Positions 1 through 7,248 of a stretch of DNA of 64,000 nt are shown in pieces. Every line of letters starts with the position of its first letter. Position 1 is the stretch's first letter. The notes beneath the pieces are model-generated. The model saw only the letters and a list, made by a program, of their open reading frames with translations. It was not told the DNA's origin and searched no databases. Position numbers and translations under genes: made by a program. The DNA is from AV40 sp035568175 (GTDB lineage: Bacteria > Verrucomicrobiota > Verrucomicrobiia > Chthoniobacterales > UBA10450), in the NCBI GenBank assembly GCA_035568175.1, contig DATMON010000005.1, positions 1 to 64,000 on the forward strand. The letters run 5' to 3'.

Positions 1-550
1 TCTCGTCTTCGTCGGAATCGTTACGGCAATCATTTCCGGCGGCTTGACCGGACGAATGGTGAAACGCTTTGGCGAAAAAATGACACTCTATATTGGTCAG
101 TTTTTCGGTGCTTCAGGAATGTTTGTGGCCGGCATCGCGAACACGTGGCAACTGTTCGTCGCTTCGATTCCAATCATCTCGCTCTGGAACATTTCCATGC
201 CGGCTGCGCAAGGCATGATGACACACCGCGTGAGCGAACGGGAACAAGGCGAACTGCAGGGCGCGCTTCAGAGCATGCGTTCGATCACGTTTATTCTTGG
301 GCCATGGATGTTTCTCAAGATCTTCGGTTTATCTATCGATCCCAAACACGCGCTGAATTTGCCGGGCGCGCCGTTCTATGTCGCAGCGGCGTTGCTCTTC
401 GCTGCCATGTTGATGTCAACGCGGATCAAACAAGATGCGCCAACCGTGCCAAGATCGACATCTATTCCTCCCCCGCCCGATGTCGTGCCACCAGAAAGCC
501 TTCCTTCCGGACCGATCGCGCCCATCGACCAATCAAAAGAAAATATTTGA
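1..550 (+). CDS. MFS drug exporter, TetA-like (C-terminal part; starts before window)
   Basis: The reading frame is open from the first bases of the window, so the gene begins upstream and only about 182 C-terminal residues are visible. They hold hydrophobic segments of the last transmembrane helices and a conserved stretch, HRVSEREQGELQGAL, which resembles the segment found in TetA-type (DHA1) proton-driven efflux pumps. The extreme C-terminus is a proline-rich cytoplasmic tail. The substrate cannot be told from this part. The protein acts in the inner membrane. One copy of the iterated AAGATCGACA word lies in the tail (451-460), in a reading frame different from most other coding copies. 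Confidence 0.8.
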   Translation, partial: LVFVGIVTAIISGGLTGRMVKRFGEKMTLYIGQFFGASGMFVAGIANTWQLFVASIPIISLWNISMPAAQGMMTHRVSEREQGELQGALQSMRSITFILGPWMFLKIFGLSIDPKHALNLPGAPFYVAAALLFAAMLMSTRIKQDAPTVPRSTSIPPPPDVVPPESLPSGPIAPIDQSKENI

Positions 551-580
551 GATTCGACGAGAGTCAGCGATTGAAGCAAT

Positions 581-976
581 GTGAAAGCAACCGCGCGTTG
601 CCTGATCGTTGCGATAACGATCTTTTCCTGGATCGCGATTTCCAATCACTGCTCGCTCCGCGCGCTCGCGAGCAAAACCGACACGACCCAAAGCGGTTGT
701 CCGTTCCATTCCAAGCCGGCGAAGCATCAACCGCAACCCGCTGGAACTGAGTGCTGTAAAATTCTTCGCGCCGTCTCGACAACGCCAGCAAAGTCCCTTG
801 CGCCATCAATTGTCGATCTTGTTCATGTCGATTTTGCACTCGATGCGATTGCCCTCTTGCCGTCGGCAATAATTTCGTTCACGCCGGCAACGCTCGACAC
901 TGGGCCGCCCGGCAGAACGTCATTCGTTGAATTGATCGGGAGCATGCACGCGCACGCTCCGCCTGTTAGCGCCTAG
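581..976 (+). CDS. Small secreted Cys/His-rich protein, unknown function
   Basis: This 131-residue protein starts at GTG 581 and has an N-terminal hydrophobic segment typical of a signal peptide. The mature part contains scattered potential metal ligands (NHC, CPFH, ECCK, HAHA) and no domain I can name. It lies 30 bp after the MFS exporter and just before a protein with a heavy-metal-binding domain. A role in periplasmic metal handling is therefore a reasonable guess, but it is inference from context only. Confidence 0.6.
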   Translation: MKATARCLIVAITIFSWIAISNHCSLRALASKTDTTQSGCPFHSKPAKHQPQPAGTECCKILRAVSTTPAKSLAPSIVDLVHVDFALDAIALLPSAIISFTPATLDTGPPGRTSFVELIGSMHAHAPPVSA

Positions 977-995
977 CTGATCACAATCCACTAAC

Positions 996-1058
996 TGTGG
1001 CGGCAGGCGTCTCGCCTGCATTTTCGCTATCCCCAGCCCGGTACGGCTGCCTCTACAG
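996..1058. repeat. Palindromic repeat, family R1
   Basis: The element runs from TGTGGCGGCAGGCG to GCTGCCTCTACAG and contains the inner palindrome GGCAGGCGTCTCGCCTG. Two further copies with the same ends occur at 2903-2964 and 42055-42114. It occupies the gap just upstream of the metal-binding barrel gene, and a GTG inside it (997) gives a spurious longer reading frame for that gene. Confidence 0.8.
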
Positions 1059-1065
1059 ACTCAAA

Positions 1066-2610
1066 ATGACAAAACGAATTTTAGTTTTGATCGCGAGCAT
1101 CACGATTTGCGTGATCACAGTGACGTTCGCTCAGTCTACGCCAACACCGTCCGGCCCTCCACGCGTGGAACATGCGCAACGATACACCTGCCCGATGCAT
1201 CCGGAGATTGTGCGGGCAGAGCCGGGCCAATGTCCGAAATGCGGAATGACGCTGGTACCGATAAAAGAGGTAGGGGCGGTTCACCGAACCGCCCGCGAAC
1301 GCCAATCCGGGTCGGATCGATTGGGTCAATCGCCCCTACCCACCGATCACGACGCAAACGGAATGGCCATGCCGGAGCACGCCGAGCATGAAATGAAAAT
1401 GCAATCGTCGGTCAACGTGGCCGATCCAATGAACCGGGAAAGTTCCGGCACGGCCTGGGTTCCAGATTCCACGCCGATCTACGGACGCATGTGGATGTTT
1501 GGGGACGACATGCTCATGTTACACGGCGGAATTTTTCCGCGGTACACTAACGTGAGCACGCGCCGCGGCGACGACCGCATCGACGCGCCGAACTGGATCA
1601 TGGCGATGTTTTCCCATTCGTTGGGCGAAAATACGCAGCTCGGTCTGCGCGCGATGATGAGTCTCGATCCGCTCACCGAAGGCGGGCGCGGGTATCCGCT
1701 TCTGTTGCAAAGCGGTGAATCGTGGCGCGACCAGCCGCTACACGATCGACAACATCCGCACGATCTGTTCGACGAACTTTCCTTTTCGCTTTCGCAAAAG
1801 CTCACCGACGACTTGAGCGGCTATTTATATTTCGGTTACCCGGGCGAACCCGCAATCGGTCCGCCGACTTTCATGCATCGCCTTTCGGCGATGGATGATC
1901 CGGATGCGCCGATTAGTCATCACTGGCAGGATTCGACGCATATCACGTTTGGTGTCGCGACCGCCGGCGTGCAATGGAGGAACGTGAAAGTTGAAGGGAG
2001 CGTTTTCACCGGACGCGAGCCGGACGAGCAACGCTACGACTTCGATCGACCGCGCTTCGATTCGTTCAGCGGTAGAATTTCCTGGAACCCAACGCCAGAC
2101 CTGGCGCTGCAAGTGTCGCACGGTTACATCAAGAGTCCGGAAATGCTCGAACCCAATGTGAATCGCCACCGCACCTCGGCGTCGCTCATATATAATAGAG
2201 CCCTCGGCCCGGATTCGAACTGGGCAACCTCGCTGGTGTGGGGACAGAACGACGATACCCATGAAGGAAAAACCGAGTCGGTGCTAATCGAGACAAATTA
2301 TCAGCGCGAGCGCGACACTGTGTATGGACGCTGGGAACGCGTGGAGAAATCAGGACACGAACTCGTTCTGGCACCGGGCGATCTCAATGAAATCTTCCCG
2401 GTCAACGCCGTTTCAATTGGTTACGTGCGTGATCTCTCCCACGGTAACAATATTGACATCGGTTTGGGCGGACAGTTCACGATCGATTTTTGGCCGGAGG
2501 AACTTGATCGTTACTACGGTGGCGGCCCGGGCTATGGCTTTCAAGTTTTCCTGCGCCTCCGCCCGTCGCGACACGATCATGCGATGCAGCACGCGAGCGA
2601 CACGAAATAA
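1066..2610 (+). CDS. Heavy-metal-binding domain fused to outer-membrane beta-barrel-like protein
   Basis: ATG 1066 is chosen because it opens a clear signal peptide; the longer frame from GTG 997 is made of repeat R1. The mature 514-residue protein begins with YTCPMHPEIVRAEPGQCPKCGM, here cited in two parts (YTCPMHPEIV and GQCPKCGM), the hallmark of the heavy-metal-binding domain seen in copper resistance proteins. A His/Met-rich linker follows. The remaining ~370 residues have alternating polar/aromatic strands and end near aromatic residues, which suggests an outer-membrane barrel. Copper or related metal handling at the outer membrane is likely. A 72-bp repeat is inserted in frame right after the metal-binding domain (see 1269-1340). 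Confidence 0.7.
   Translation: MTKRILVLIASITICVITVTFAQSTPTPSGPPRVEHAQRYTCPMHPEIVRAEPGQCPKCGMTLVPIKEVGAVHRTARERQSGSDRLGQSPLPTDHDANGMAMPEHAEHEMKMQSSVNVADPMNRESSGTAWVPDSTPIYGRMWMFGDDMLMLHGGIFPRYTNVSTRRGDDRIDAPNWIMAMFSHSLGENTQLGLRAMMSLDPLTEGGRGYPLLLQSGESWRDQPLHDRQHPHDLFDELSFSLSQKLTDDLSGYLYFGYPGEPAIGPPTFMHRLSAMDDPDAPISHHWQDSTHITFGVATAGVQWRNVKVEGSVFTGREPDEQRYDFDRPRFDSFSGRISWNPTPDLALQVSHGYIKSPEMLEPNVNRHRTSASLIYNRALGPDSNWATSLVWGQNDDTHEGKTESVLIETNYQRERDTVYGRWERVEKSGHELVLAPGDLNEIFPVNAVSIGYVRDLSHGNNIDIGLGGQFTIDFWPEELDRYYGGGPGYGFQVFLRLRPSRHDHAMQHASDTK
1269..1340. repeat. In-frame palindromic repeat inside a CDS, family R4
   Basis: The ends GGTAGGGGCG and CGCCCCTACC are perfect 10-bp inverted repeats, with an inner palindrome GGGCGGTTCACCGAACCGCCC. 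The element is 72 bp, exactly 24 codons, and is read through as about 24 residues between the metal-binding domain and the His/Met-rich linker of the host protein. A relative with ends TTGGTAGGGCGA/TCGCCCTACCAA lies at 16685-16798. Confidence 0.8.
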
Positions 2611-2617
2611 GCGCTGT

Positions 2618-2830
2618 CTAGCCGCCGAGTTTCGCGATCACGCCGTCGAGAATTCGGCTCAACGCCACCAGCGCGACCGAGCAGAAGATTCCCTTGGCCA
2701 AAATGTACCAGGCAATCGCTTCGTTCTCGAATTTGCCGTCGAAAACCTTGTTTCCGAGGAGGAACGCGTAGAAGCACATCAACAAAACGACGAGGGCGGC
2801 AGCCGAAGCCAGCGGACGGATTGATTTCAT
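2618..2830 (-). CDS. Small membrane protein, unknown function
   Basis: A 70-residue protein with two hydrophobic segments, roughly residues 5-27 and 42-62, separated by a short polar loop. It probably sits in the inner membrane. It converges on the preceding gene, with 7 bp between the two stops. I recognise no family. Confidence 0.5.
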   Translation of the reverse strand: MKSIRPLASAAALVVLLMCFYAFLLGNKVFDGKFENEAIAWYILAKGIFCSVALVALSRILDGVIAKLGG

Positions 2831-2902
2831 AGGAATGATGTTTATGGGCTAAGATTCGTAGCCCAAAGCACAAACTTTCAAGCAATCTTGCCGGCTTTTG
2901 GG

Positions 2903-2964
2903 CTGTGGTGGCAGGCGTCTCGCCTGTAAACTTCAATAGCAGCCGAGGACGGCTGCCTCCACAG
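2903..2964. repeat. Palindromic repeat, family R1
   Basis: This copy starts CTGTGGTGGCAGGCGTCTCG and ends GGCTGCCTCCACAG; its outer ends are inverted repeats (CTGTGG/CCACAG). It lies between the small membrane protein and glpX, about 50 bp upstream of the glpX start. Confidence 0.8.
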
Positions 2965-3016
2965 AAGAGCAACGCCTTGTCATGATCCCGGACTAGTGGG
3001 AATCTAATCGCCCGTC

Positions 3017-4081
3017 ATGCATCGGTTGCCGAAAATAAGTTATTACGACATCGAACGCATCATTGAGTTCGATTTCGTTCGCGCGACCGAAGCGGCCGCG
3101 CTCAATTCGCTCCGCTGGCTCGGTCGCGGCGACAAGGAAGCGGCCGATGCCGCCGCTTGCGACGCCATGCGAGGCATGTTCGACCTAATGAACATCTGCG
3201 GCGAAGTCGTGATCGGCGAAGGAATCAAAGACGACGCGCCCGGAATTTTTAAAGGCGAGCAACTCGGCACCTGGGTCCCGGGTGCGCCCCAGTTCGACAT
3301 CGCGATCGATCCGATTGACGGAACGACAAACATTTCCAAAGGCGCGCCCAACTCGATCAGTTGTATCGCGGCCGCAAGTCCGGAAGAGGGCGTCAAAGTT
3401 GCGCTCCGCGATGTGCCGTCGTTTTACATGTCGAAGCTCGCCTACGGGCCTCGCGTCATTCAATACACCCAGAAGCGCGGCGACTCGCTCTACATCGACG
3501 CGCCCATTGCCGAAACACTGGCGATCGTGGCGCGTGCGGTCGACAAGCGGGTCCAGGACGTGGTCGTGATAATGCTCGATCGCCCGCGTCATAAAGAGAT
3601 CGTCGAACAGATTCGCGCGTGCGGCGCATCATTGCGGATGATCGGCGATGGCGACATTGCCGCGGCGATGGCGCCGTCGCTTCCCGAACCGGATGTCGAT
3701 CTTTACATGGGCATCGGCGGTTCGCCCGAAGCGGTGCTGGCGGCGGCGGGGATTAAATGTCTCGGCGGCGAAATGCAGTGCAAAATGTGGCCGCGCGATG
3801 ACAAGGAGCGCAAACAACTCATTGCCGACGGACATGAAAAGGATCTCGACCACGTTTTTACCGCGGACGATCTCGCTCAAGGCGAGAACATCGTTTTTTG
3901 TGCGACCGGAATCAGCGACAGCGCGCTCCTCCGCGGCGTGAAATCGAAAGGAACGACTGCGATTACGCATTCGATTCTGATGCGGGCGAAAAGCAAAACC
4001 GTCCGGTTTATTCGCGCGATGCACAATTTGCAGAACAAAACGATCCGGTTGCGCTCGGATAATCGAGAACATCTGATCTGA
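3017..4081 (+). CDS. glpX: Fructose-1,6-bisphosphatase class II
   Basis: The 354-residue product matches GlpX throughout. It shows the N-terminal EFVRATEAAA-like motif (here FDFVRATEAAA), GEGIKDDAP, and the metal-binding signature DIAIDPIDGTTN, followed by GIGGSPEAVLAAAGIKCLGG. The enzyme hydrolyses fructose-1,6-bisphosphate to fructose-6-phosphate in gluconeogenesis. The length is usual for the family. It is monocistronic by context, with repeats R1 upstream and R7 downstream. Confidence 0.95.
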   Translation: MHRLPKISYYDIERIIEFDFVRATEAAALNSLRWLGRGDKEAADAAACDAMRGMFDLMNICGEVVIGEGIKDDAPGIFKGEQLGTWVPGAPQFDIAIDPIDGTTNISKGAPNSISCIAAASPEEGVKVALRDVPSFYMSKLAYGPRVIQYTQKRGDSLYIDAPIAETLAIVARAVDKRVQDVVVIMLDRPRHKEIVEQIRACGASLRMIGDGDIAAAMAPSLPEPDVDLYMGIGGSPEAVLAAAGIKCLGGEMQCKMWPRDDKERKQLIADGHEKDLDHVFTADDLAQGENIVFCATGISDSALLRGVKSKGTTAITHSILMRAKSKTVRFIRAMHNLQNKTIRLRSDNREHLI

Positions 4082-4090
4082 CTTTTTAGA

Positions 4091-4177
4091 AACCGCGGAT
4101 TACACGGATTTGGCGGATCGCAGGAGAATTTTGACTTCTGCCTTTGTCTATCTGTGCTATCCGCGTAATCCGTGGTT
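4091..4177. repeat. Inverted repeat, family R7
   Basis: The left arm AACCGCGGATTACACGGAT and the right arm ATCCGCGTAATCCGTGGTT are complementary at 17 of 19 positions and are separated by about 50 bp. The element fills most of the space between glpX and the crystallin-like gene. Because of it, the GTG at 4172 is an unlikely start for the next gene. Confidence 0.8.
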
Positions 4178-4237
4178 CAATCTTTCTCGACAGGACGACA
4201 AGCCTTGTTCAAGATCGACATCGAACCTCCGCCGCTT

Positions 4238-4636
4238 ATGAGACAAATACCGAAAACCGAATTGTCGCCGGACAACGGCTGTATCATCGACATGAAATGG
4301 AAACTTGGGCCGCTTGGTTATCATCCCAGCGGCGCCGGCAAGGTGAACGTGGAGCCGAGCAAAGAAATTATTCGGCTGCCCGAGCTCGTCCTTTACGATC
4401 ACATCGGCTTCAAAGGTGCCTACGCTCGCACCAATTTGAGTTTTCATTACACCGGCGATTTTTGGAACGACCGGATGAGCTGCGTCATCGTGGTCAGCGG
4501 CGTCTGGCGATTTTATCGTGACGAATATTACAAAGGACCCTCCTGGGACCTCGGCCCCGGCTACTACGAAAGTTTCTTCGCTGCGAAAGGCCCAGACGAC
4601 GTCGTCAGCTCCTTTCAGTGCATCGCGTTGACGTAA
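4238..4636 (+). CDS. Beta/gamma-crystallin-like protein
   Basis: The protein has about 132 residues from ATG 4238; TTG 4205 is an alternative, and GTG 4172 falls in repeat R7. Its second half carries a Greek-key-like pattern (LYDHIGFKGAYARTNLSF, then WRFYRDEYYKGPSWDLGPG), the Y-x-x-x-x-F/Y-x-G arrangement of beta/gamma crystallins, which often bind calcium. There is no clear signal peptide, so location is uncertain. The assignment rests on the motif spacing and should be checked by profile search. Confidence 0.6.
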   Translation: MRQIPKTELSPDNGCIIDMKWKLGPLGYHPSGAGKVNVEPSKEIIRLPELVLYDHIGFKGAYARTNLSFHYTGDFWNDRMSCVIVVSGVWRFYRDEYYKGPSWDLGPGYYESFFAAKGPDDVVSSFQCIALT

Positions 4637-4689
4637 GGAACTGTTTCGTCAGCTTGAATCGCTCAAACTGATTCAGCTGAGTTCCGCTT

Positions 4690-5034
4690 GTGGACCGTTA
4701 CGAGGAACAACAACGGAGGCTCGCCAGTCTGACGATAGACGCGAACTACGCTCTGTGGAACGCGCCACTCACGCTAAATGGAATTATCATCAGCGTGTTC
4801 ACTGCAGTCGCCATATTCAATCCGAATCTCAAGTTCATTGTAGTCTGCATTATCGGGGCTTCCATGATCTCAGCGGCTCTTCTCATCCTCAACTTCCGAA
4901 GCACGCGTAACCTCTACCGATCTCTCGGCCGAACTTCTGCGGAGGATATCCAGCAAATGACTCCCCAACAGAGGCAGGCTCAACTCGATGACGCTGTTCG
5001 GCACCATCATCGTTGCGAGGGTCGGGAGCTGTAG
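4690..5034 (+). CDS. Small membrane protein, possibly cut short by an in-frame stop
   Basis: The start is GTG 4690. The 114-residue product has two adjacent transmembrane segments (about residues 27-45 and 49-67) and a polar C-terminal region. The family is unknown to me. After the TAG at 5032-5034 the same frame stays open for 21 codons to TGA 5098-5100, and those codons spell a hydrophobic helix ending LILLYFKHA. That suggests the natural protein had a third membrane helix, now lost to a nonsense mutation or a sequence error. Confidence 0.5.
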   Translation: MDRYEEQQRRLASLTIDANYALWNAPLTLNGIIISVFTAVAIFNPNLKFIVVCIIGASMISAALLILNFRSTRNLYRSLGRTSAEDIQQMTPQQRQAQLDDAVRHHHRCEGREL

Positions 5035-5086
5035 GCACACGTAATCCTCGTTATTCAAGCTGCGATGATATTGATCCTACTTTATT

Positions 5087-6070
5087 TCAAGCACGCATGA
5101 ATGTGCTTGCTAGGTCGAAAACGTTTTCGGCGCAGCCCCAGGAAAGAGTGAATCCTGAGCCGCCGTGGCCGTAGTTGTGAACGACGGTGCGGCCGTCGCG
5201 CAGTTCTTCTTTTTCGAGACGGACGCCCGATTTTCGAAATGGTCGCAGACCGACGCGTTCACGGAGAACCCGCGGCTTTTCTATTTCCAAAACGCGGCTG
5301 CATTCGGCGACGATCGCTTCCGTCGTTGCTGGATCGGCTTCGAGATTTTCGCTCACGTCGTTCGTCCCGCCGAAGACGCAATCGTTCTTCCGCGGGATCG
5401 CGTACATGAGCGGCGCGTCGTCACAGACGATCGCGCAGTTAACATTGTCGATCTTCGGAACGATCGCGACTTGGCCGCGATGCGGTTCAAGATCGACATC
5501 TTGCGCGAGCTCGCGCGCGCCGATCCCGGCGCAATTGATCACGAGATCGAATTTGGAATCGACATCTTCGAGTTTTTCGAAACGAACGCCGGAATTGATC
5601 GAGCCGCCGGTTTTTTGAAAACGGTTCGCGAGATAGTCGAGGTAAATGGTGGTGTCCATCAGAGGCACGGTGAGAGAGAAGCCGCTTGAGAAGTTGTAGC
5701 CACCGGCCTGTGGCCGGTTCGGGACGGCGCACAGCGCCGTGGCTACACTGCCCACGCCTAACGAGTTCGCCCAATCGGGAATTTGAATTTCACCAGTGCG
5801 GCAATATTGGCGGAGTTCGATCATCGAGACGCCGTTGCGCGGATCTTTAGCAAGATCGACAAGCGCCTTGTAGGTCGCGAGCGCCCACGGAATCACTTTG
5901 TCGGCGGGCTCGGCATCGTAGGGAAACCAAAGCGCGCCAGCTGCGCCGGAAGTTGTTTGCTGGCCGATTTGGTCGGCAAAAATCGCAGCCCGAAATCCAC
6001 GTTCGGCAAAAAGAACACCGCAGGTCAGTCCGGACACGCCTGCGCCAATAATGGCCACCGATTTCGCCAT
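5087..6070 (-). CDS. D-amino-acid-oxidase-like FAD oxidoreductase
   Basis: The start at 6070 is chosen because the product then begins MAKSVAIIGAGVSGLTCGV, with the GxGxxG FAD-binding motif at the N-terminus; a longer frame to 6172 runs into repeat DNA. The 327-residue protein ends with HNYGHGGSGFTLSWG, the C-terminal signature of D-amino acid oxidases, which oxidise D-amino acids to keto acids with hydrogen peroxide release. About 17 residues (VATALCAVPNRPQAGG region) are encoded by repeat R3 inserted in frame. That insert is not expected in the family; whether the enzyme tolerates it is unknown. Confidence 0.85.
   Translation of the reverse strand: MAKSVAIIGAGVSGLTCGVLFAERGFRAAIFADQIGQQTTSGAAGALWFPYDAEPADKVIPWALATYKALVDLAKDPRNGVSMIELRQYCRTGEIQIPDWANSLGVGSVATALCAVPNRPQAGGYNFSSGFSLTVPLMDTTIYLDYLANRFQKTGGSINSGVRFEKLEDVDSKFDLVINCAGIGARELAQDVDLEPHRGQVAIVPKIDNVNCAIVCDDAPLMYAIPRKNDCVFGGTNDVSENLEADPATTEAIVAECSRVLEIEKPRVLRERVGLRPFRKSGVRLEKEELRDGRTVVHNYGHGGSGFTLSWGCAENVFDLASTFMRA
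5695..5746. repeat. In-frame palindromic repeat inside a CDS, family R3
   Basis: The outer ends GTAGCCAC and GTGGCTAC are inverted repeats, and two inner hairpins follow each other: CCGGCCTGTGGCCGG and GGCGCACAGCGCC. The same architecture is seen at 55862-55917. Here the element is translated as part of the D-amino-acid-oxidase-like protein. Confidence 0.8.
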
Positions 6071-6078
6071 GCGAGAAG

Positions 6079-6200
6079 TTGTAATGGCGGCTGTCCCCAG
6101 CCGCAATCTCCCTGGCATCGCGCGACGGAGCGCGCGATCCACCTCAAAACGGCAAGCAACGTGACGTTGCATCCAGTTGCAGGGAGCGGTTGCCCTACAA
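6079..6200. repeat. Nested imperfect palindrome upstream of hydrolase
   Basis: This 120-bp segment contains several nested hairpins: GCGGCTGTCCCCAGCCGC, TCGCGCGACGGAGCGCGCGA, and the arms CTCCCTG/CAGGGAG. The ends TTGTA and CTACAA are inverted. It fills the divergent gap between the oxidase and hydrolase genes, so it may also contain or displace their promoters. Confidence 0.6.
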
Positions 6201-6223
6201 TCGGCTTCACTTAGAATCGAAGC

Positions 6224-7078
6224 GTGAGAAAGTTGATCGCGTTCTTGTTAATCTTCGCTGCGAGTCGGCTCGTTGCGGAACCGATCGTGAGCGAATCAAA
6301 GTTCGTCGATGTCGATCATCTTCGGGTCCATTACACGAATTACGGCAAAGGCGACACCGCGCTGTTTTTTGTTCACGGCTGGAGCTGCGACGAAACGGTT
6401 TGGGCGGAACAAGCGCCGGCGTTAGCCGAAAAAATCCGCGTGATCACAATTGATCTGCCCGGTCACGGACAAAGCGAGAAGCCGCAGACGATTGAATACA
6501 ACAAAGATTTGTATGTTCGCGCGATCGATGCGGTGATGAGCGATGCGAGCGTGAAGTCCGTCATTCTCGTTGGACACAGCAACGGGACGCCGTTCGTCCG
6601 CCATTATTACCGAAAATTCCCAGGCAAAGTGAAAGCGCTGGTCGTTGTCGAAGGTCCGCTTCGGCCGTTCTTCGATCGAGACGCGATGGAAAAATTCCTC
6701 GTCCCACTGAAGGGCGACAATTACCCGGAGGCCGCCGGTCGTGTCATTGATGGAATGACAAAGCCGATCAAGGACGCGTCGCTCCGGGACAAGATTAAAA
6801 CGCTGATGCTGAAAACGCCGCAACACGTGGCGGTGAGCGAGTTCGAAGCGACAGCCGATCCCGATTTATGGAAAGAGGACAAGATCGGTGTGCCGGTGTT
6901 AGTGATTTTGGCGAAGCAACCAGTCTGGACCGCGGAATACGAACAATTCGTGCGCAGGTTGGCGCCGAAAGTGGATTATCAGGTTTGGGAGAACGTTTCT
7001 CATTTCCTGATGATGGAGAAGCCGCGAGAGTTCAACGCCGCTGTTCTGAAGTTCTTGGAGCAAAACCGCCTCGATTGA
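6224..7078 (+). CDS. Secreted alpha/beta-fold hydrolase
   Basis: The start is GTG 6224, and a signal peptide of about 18 residues follows (MRKLIAFLLIFAASRLVA). The 284-residue protein has the oxyanion-hole motif FVHGWS, the segment DLPGHGQS, and the nucleophile elbow GHSNG with Ser in the centre. A late His in VSHFLMMEKP completes a likely Ser-Asp-His triad. It is probably periplasmic. The substrate is unknown. The annotated length is normal for the superfamily. Confidence 0.85.
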   Translation: MRKLIAFLLIFAASRLVAEPIVSESKFVDVDHLRVHYTNYGKGDTALFFVHGWSCDETVWAEQAPALAEKIRVITIDLPGHGQSEKPQTIEYNKDLYVRAIDAVMSDASVKSVILVGHSNGTPFVRHYYRKFPGKVKALVVVEGPLRPFFDRDAMEKFLVPLKGDNYPEAAGRVIDGMTKPIKDASLRDKIKTLMLKTPQHVAVSEFEATADPDLWKEDKIGVPVLVILAKQPVWTAEYEQFVRRLAPKVDYQVWENVSHFLMMEKPREFNAAVLKFLEQNRLD

Positions 7079-7248
7079 TTTCAGATCCACCGTTGGGTTT
7101 TGGACGTCGCAGCCGAGATCAATCTCGGTGCCCGGCTTCCCAATGTGCGCTCGCTGCGCTCGGCGCCTCCCGCCGTAAAGTTGGCTAAAGCCAATGCCTC
7201 ATCCTAAATCGCTCGTAAGCGGCGGGGGATTTGGTTAAACTAGCGGCG

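Noticed and set aside
145..750. 201-codon plus-strand frame overlapping the MFS gene end
   Set aside because: Arg-rich translation in another frame of a conserved transporter; no domain and no ribosome-binding site noticed.
997..1065. Upstream extension of the metal-binding barrel gene from GTG 997
   Set aside because: The extension lies within repeat R1, while ATG 1066 opens a proper signal peptide.
2186..2260. GGATTCGAACTGGG-like tRNA T-arm in the barrel gene
   Set aside because: No acceptor or anticodon stem can be formed around it; it is coding sequence.
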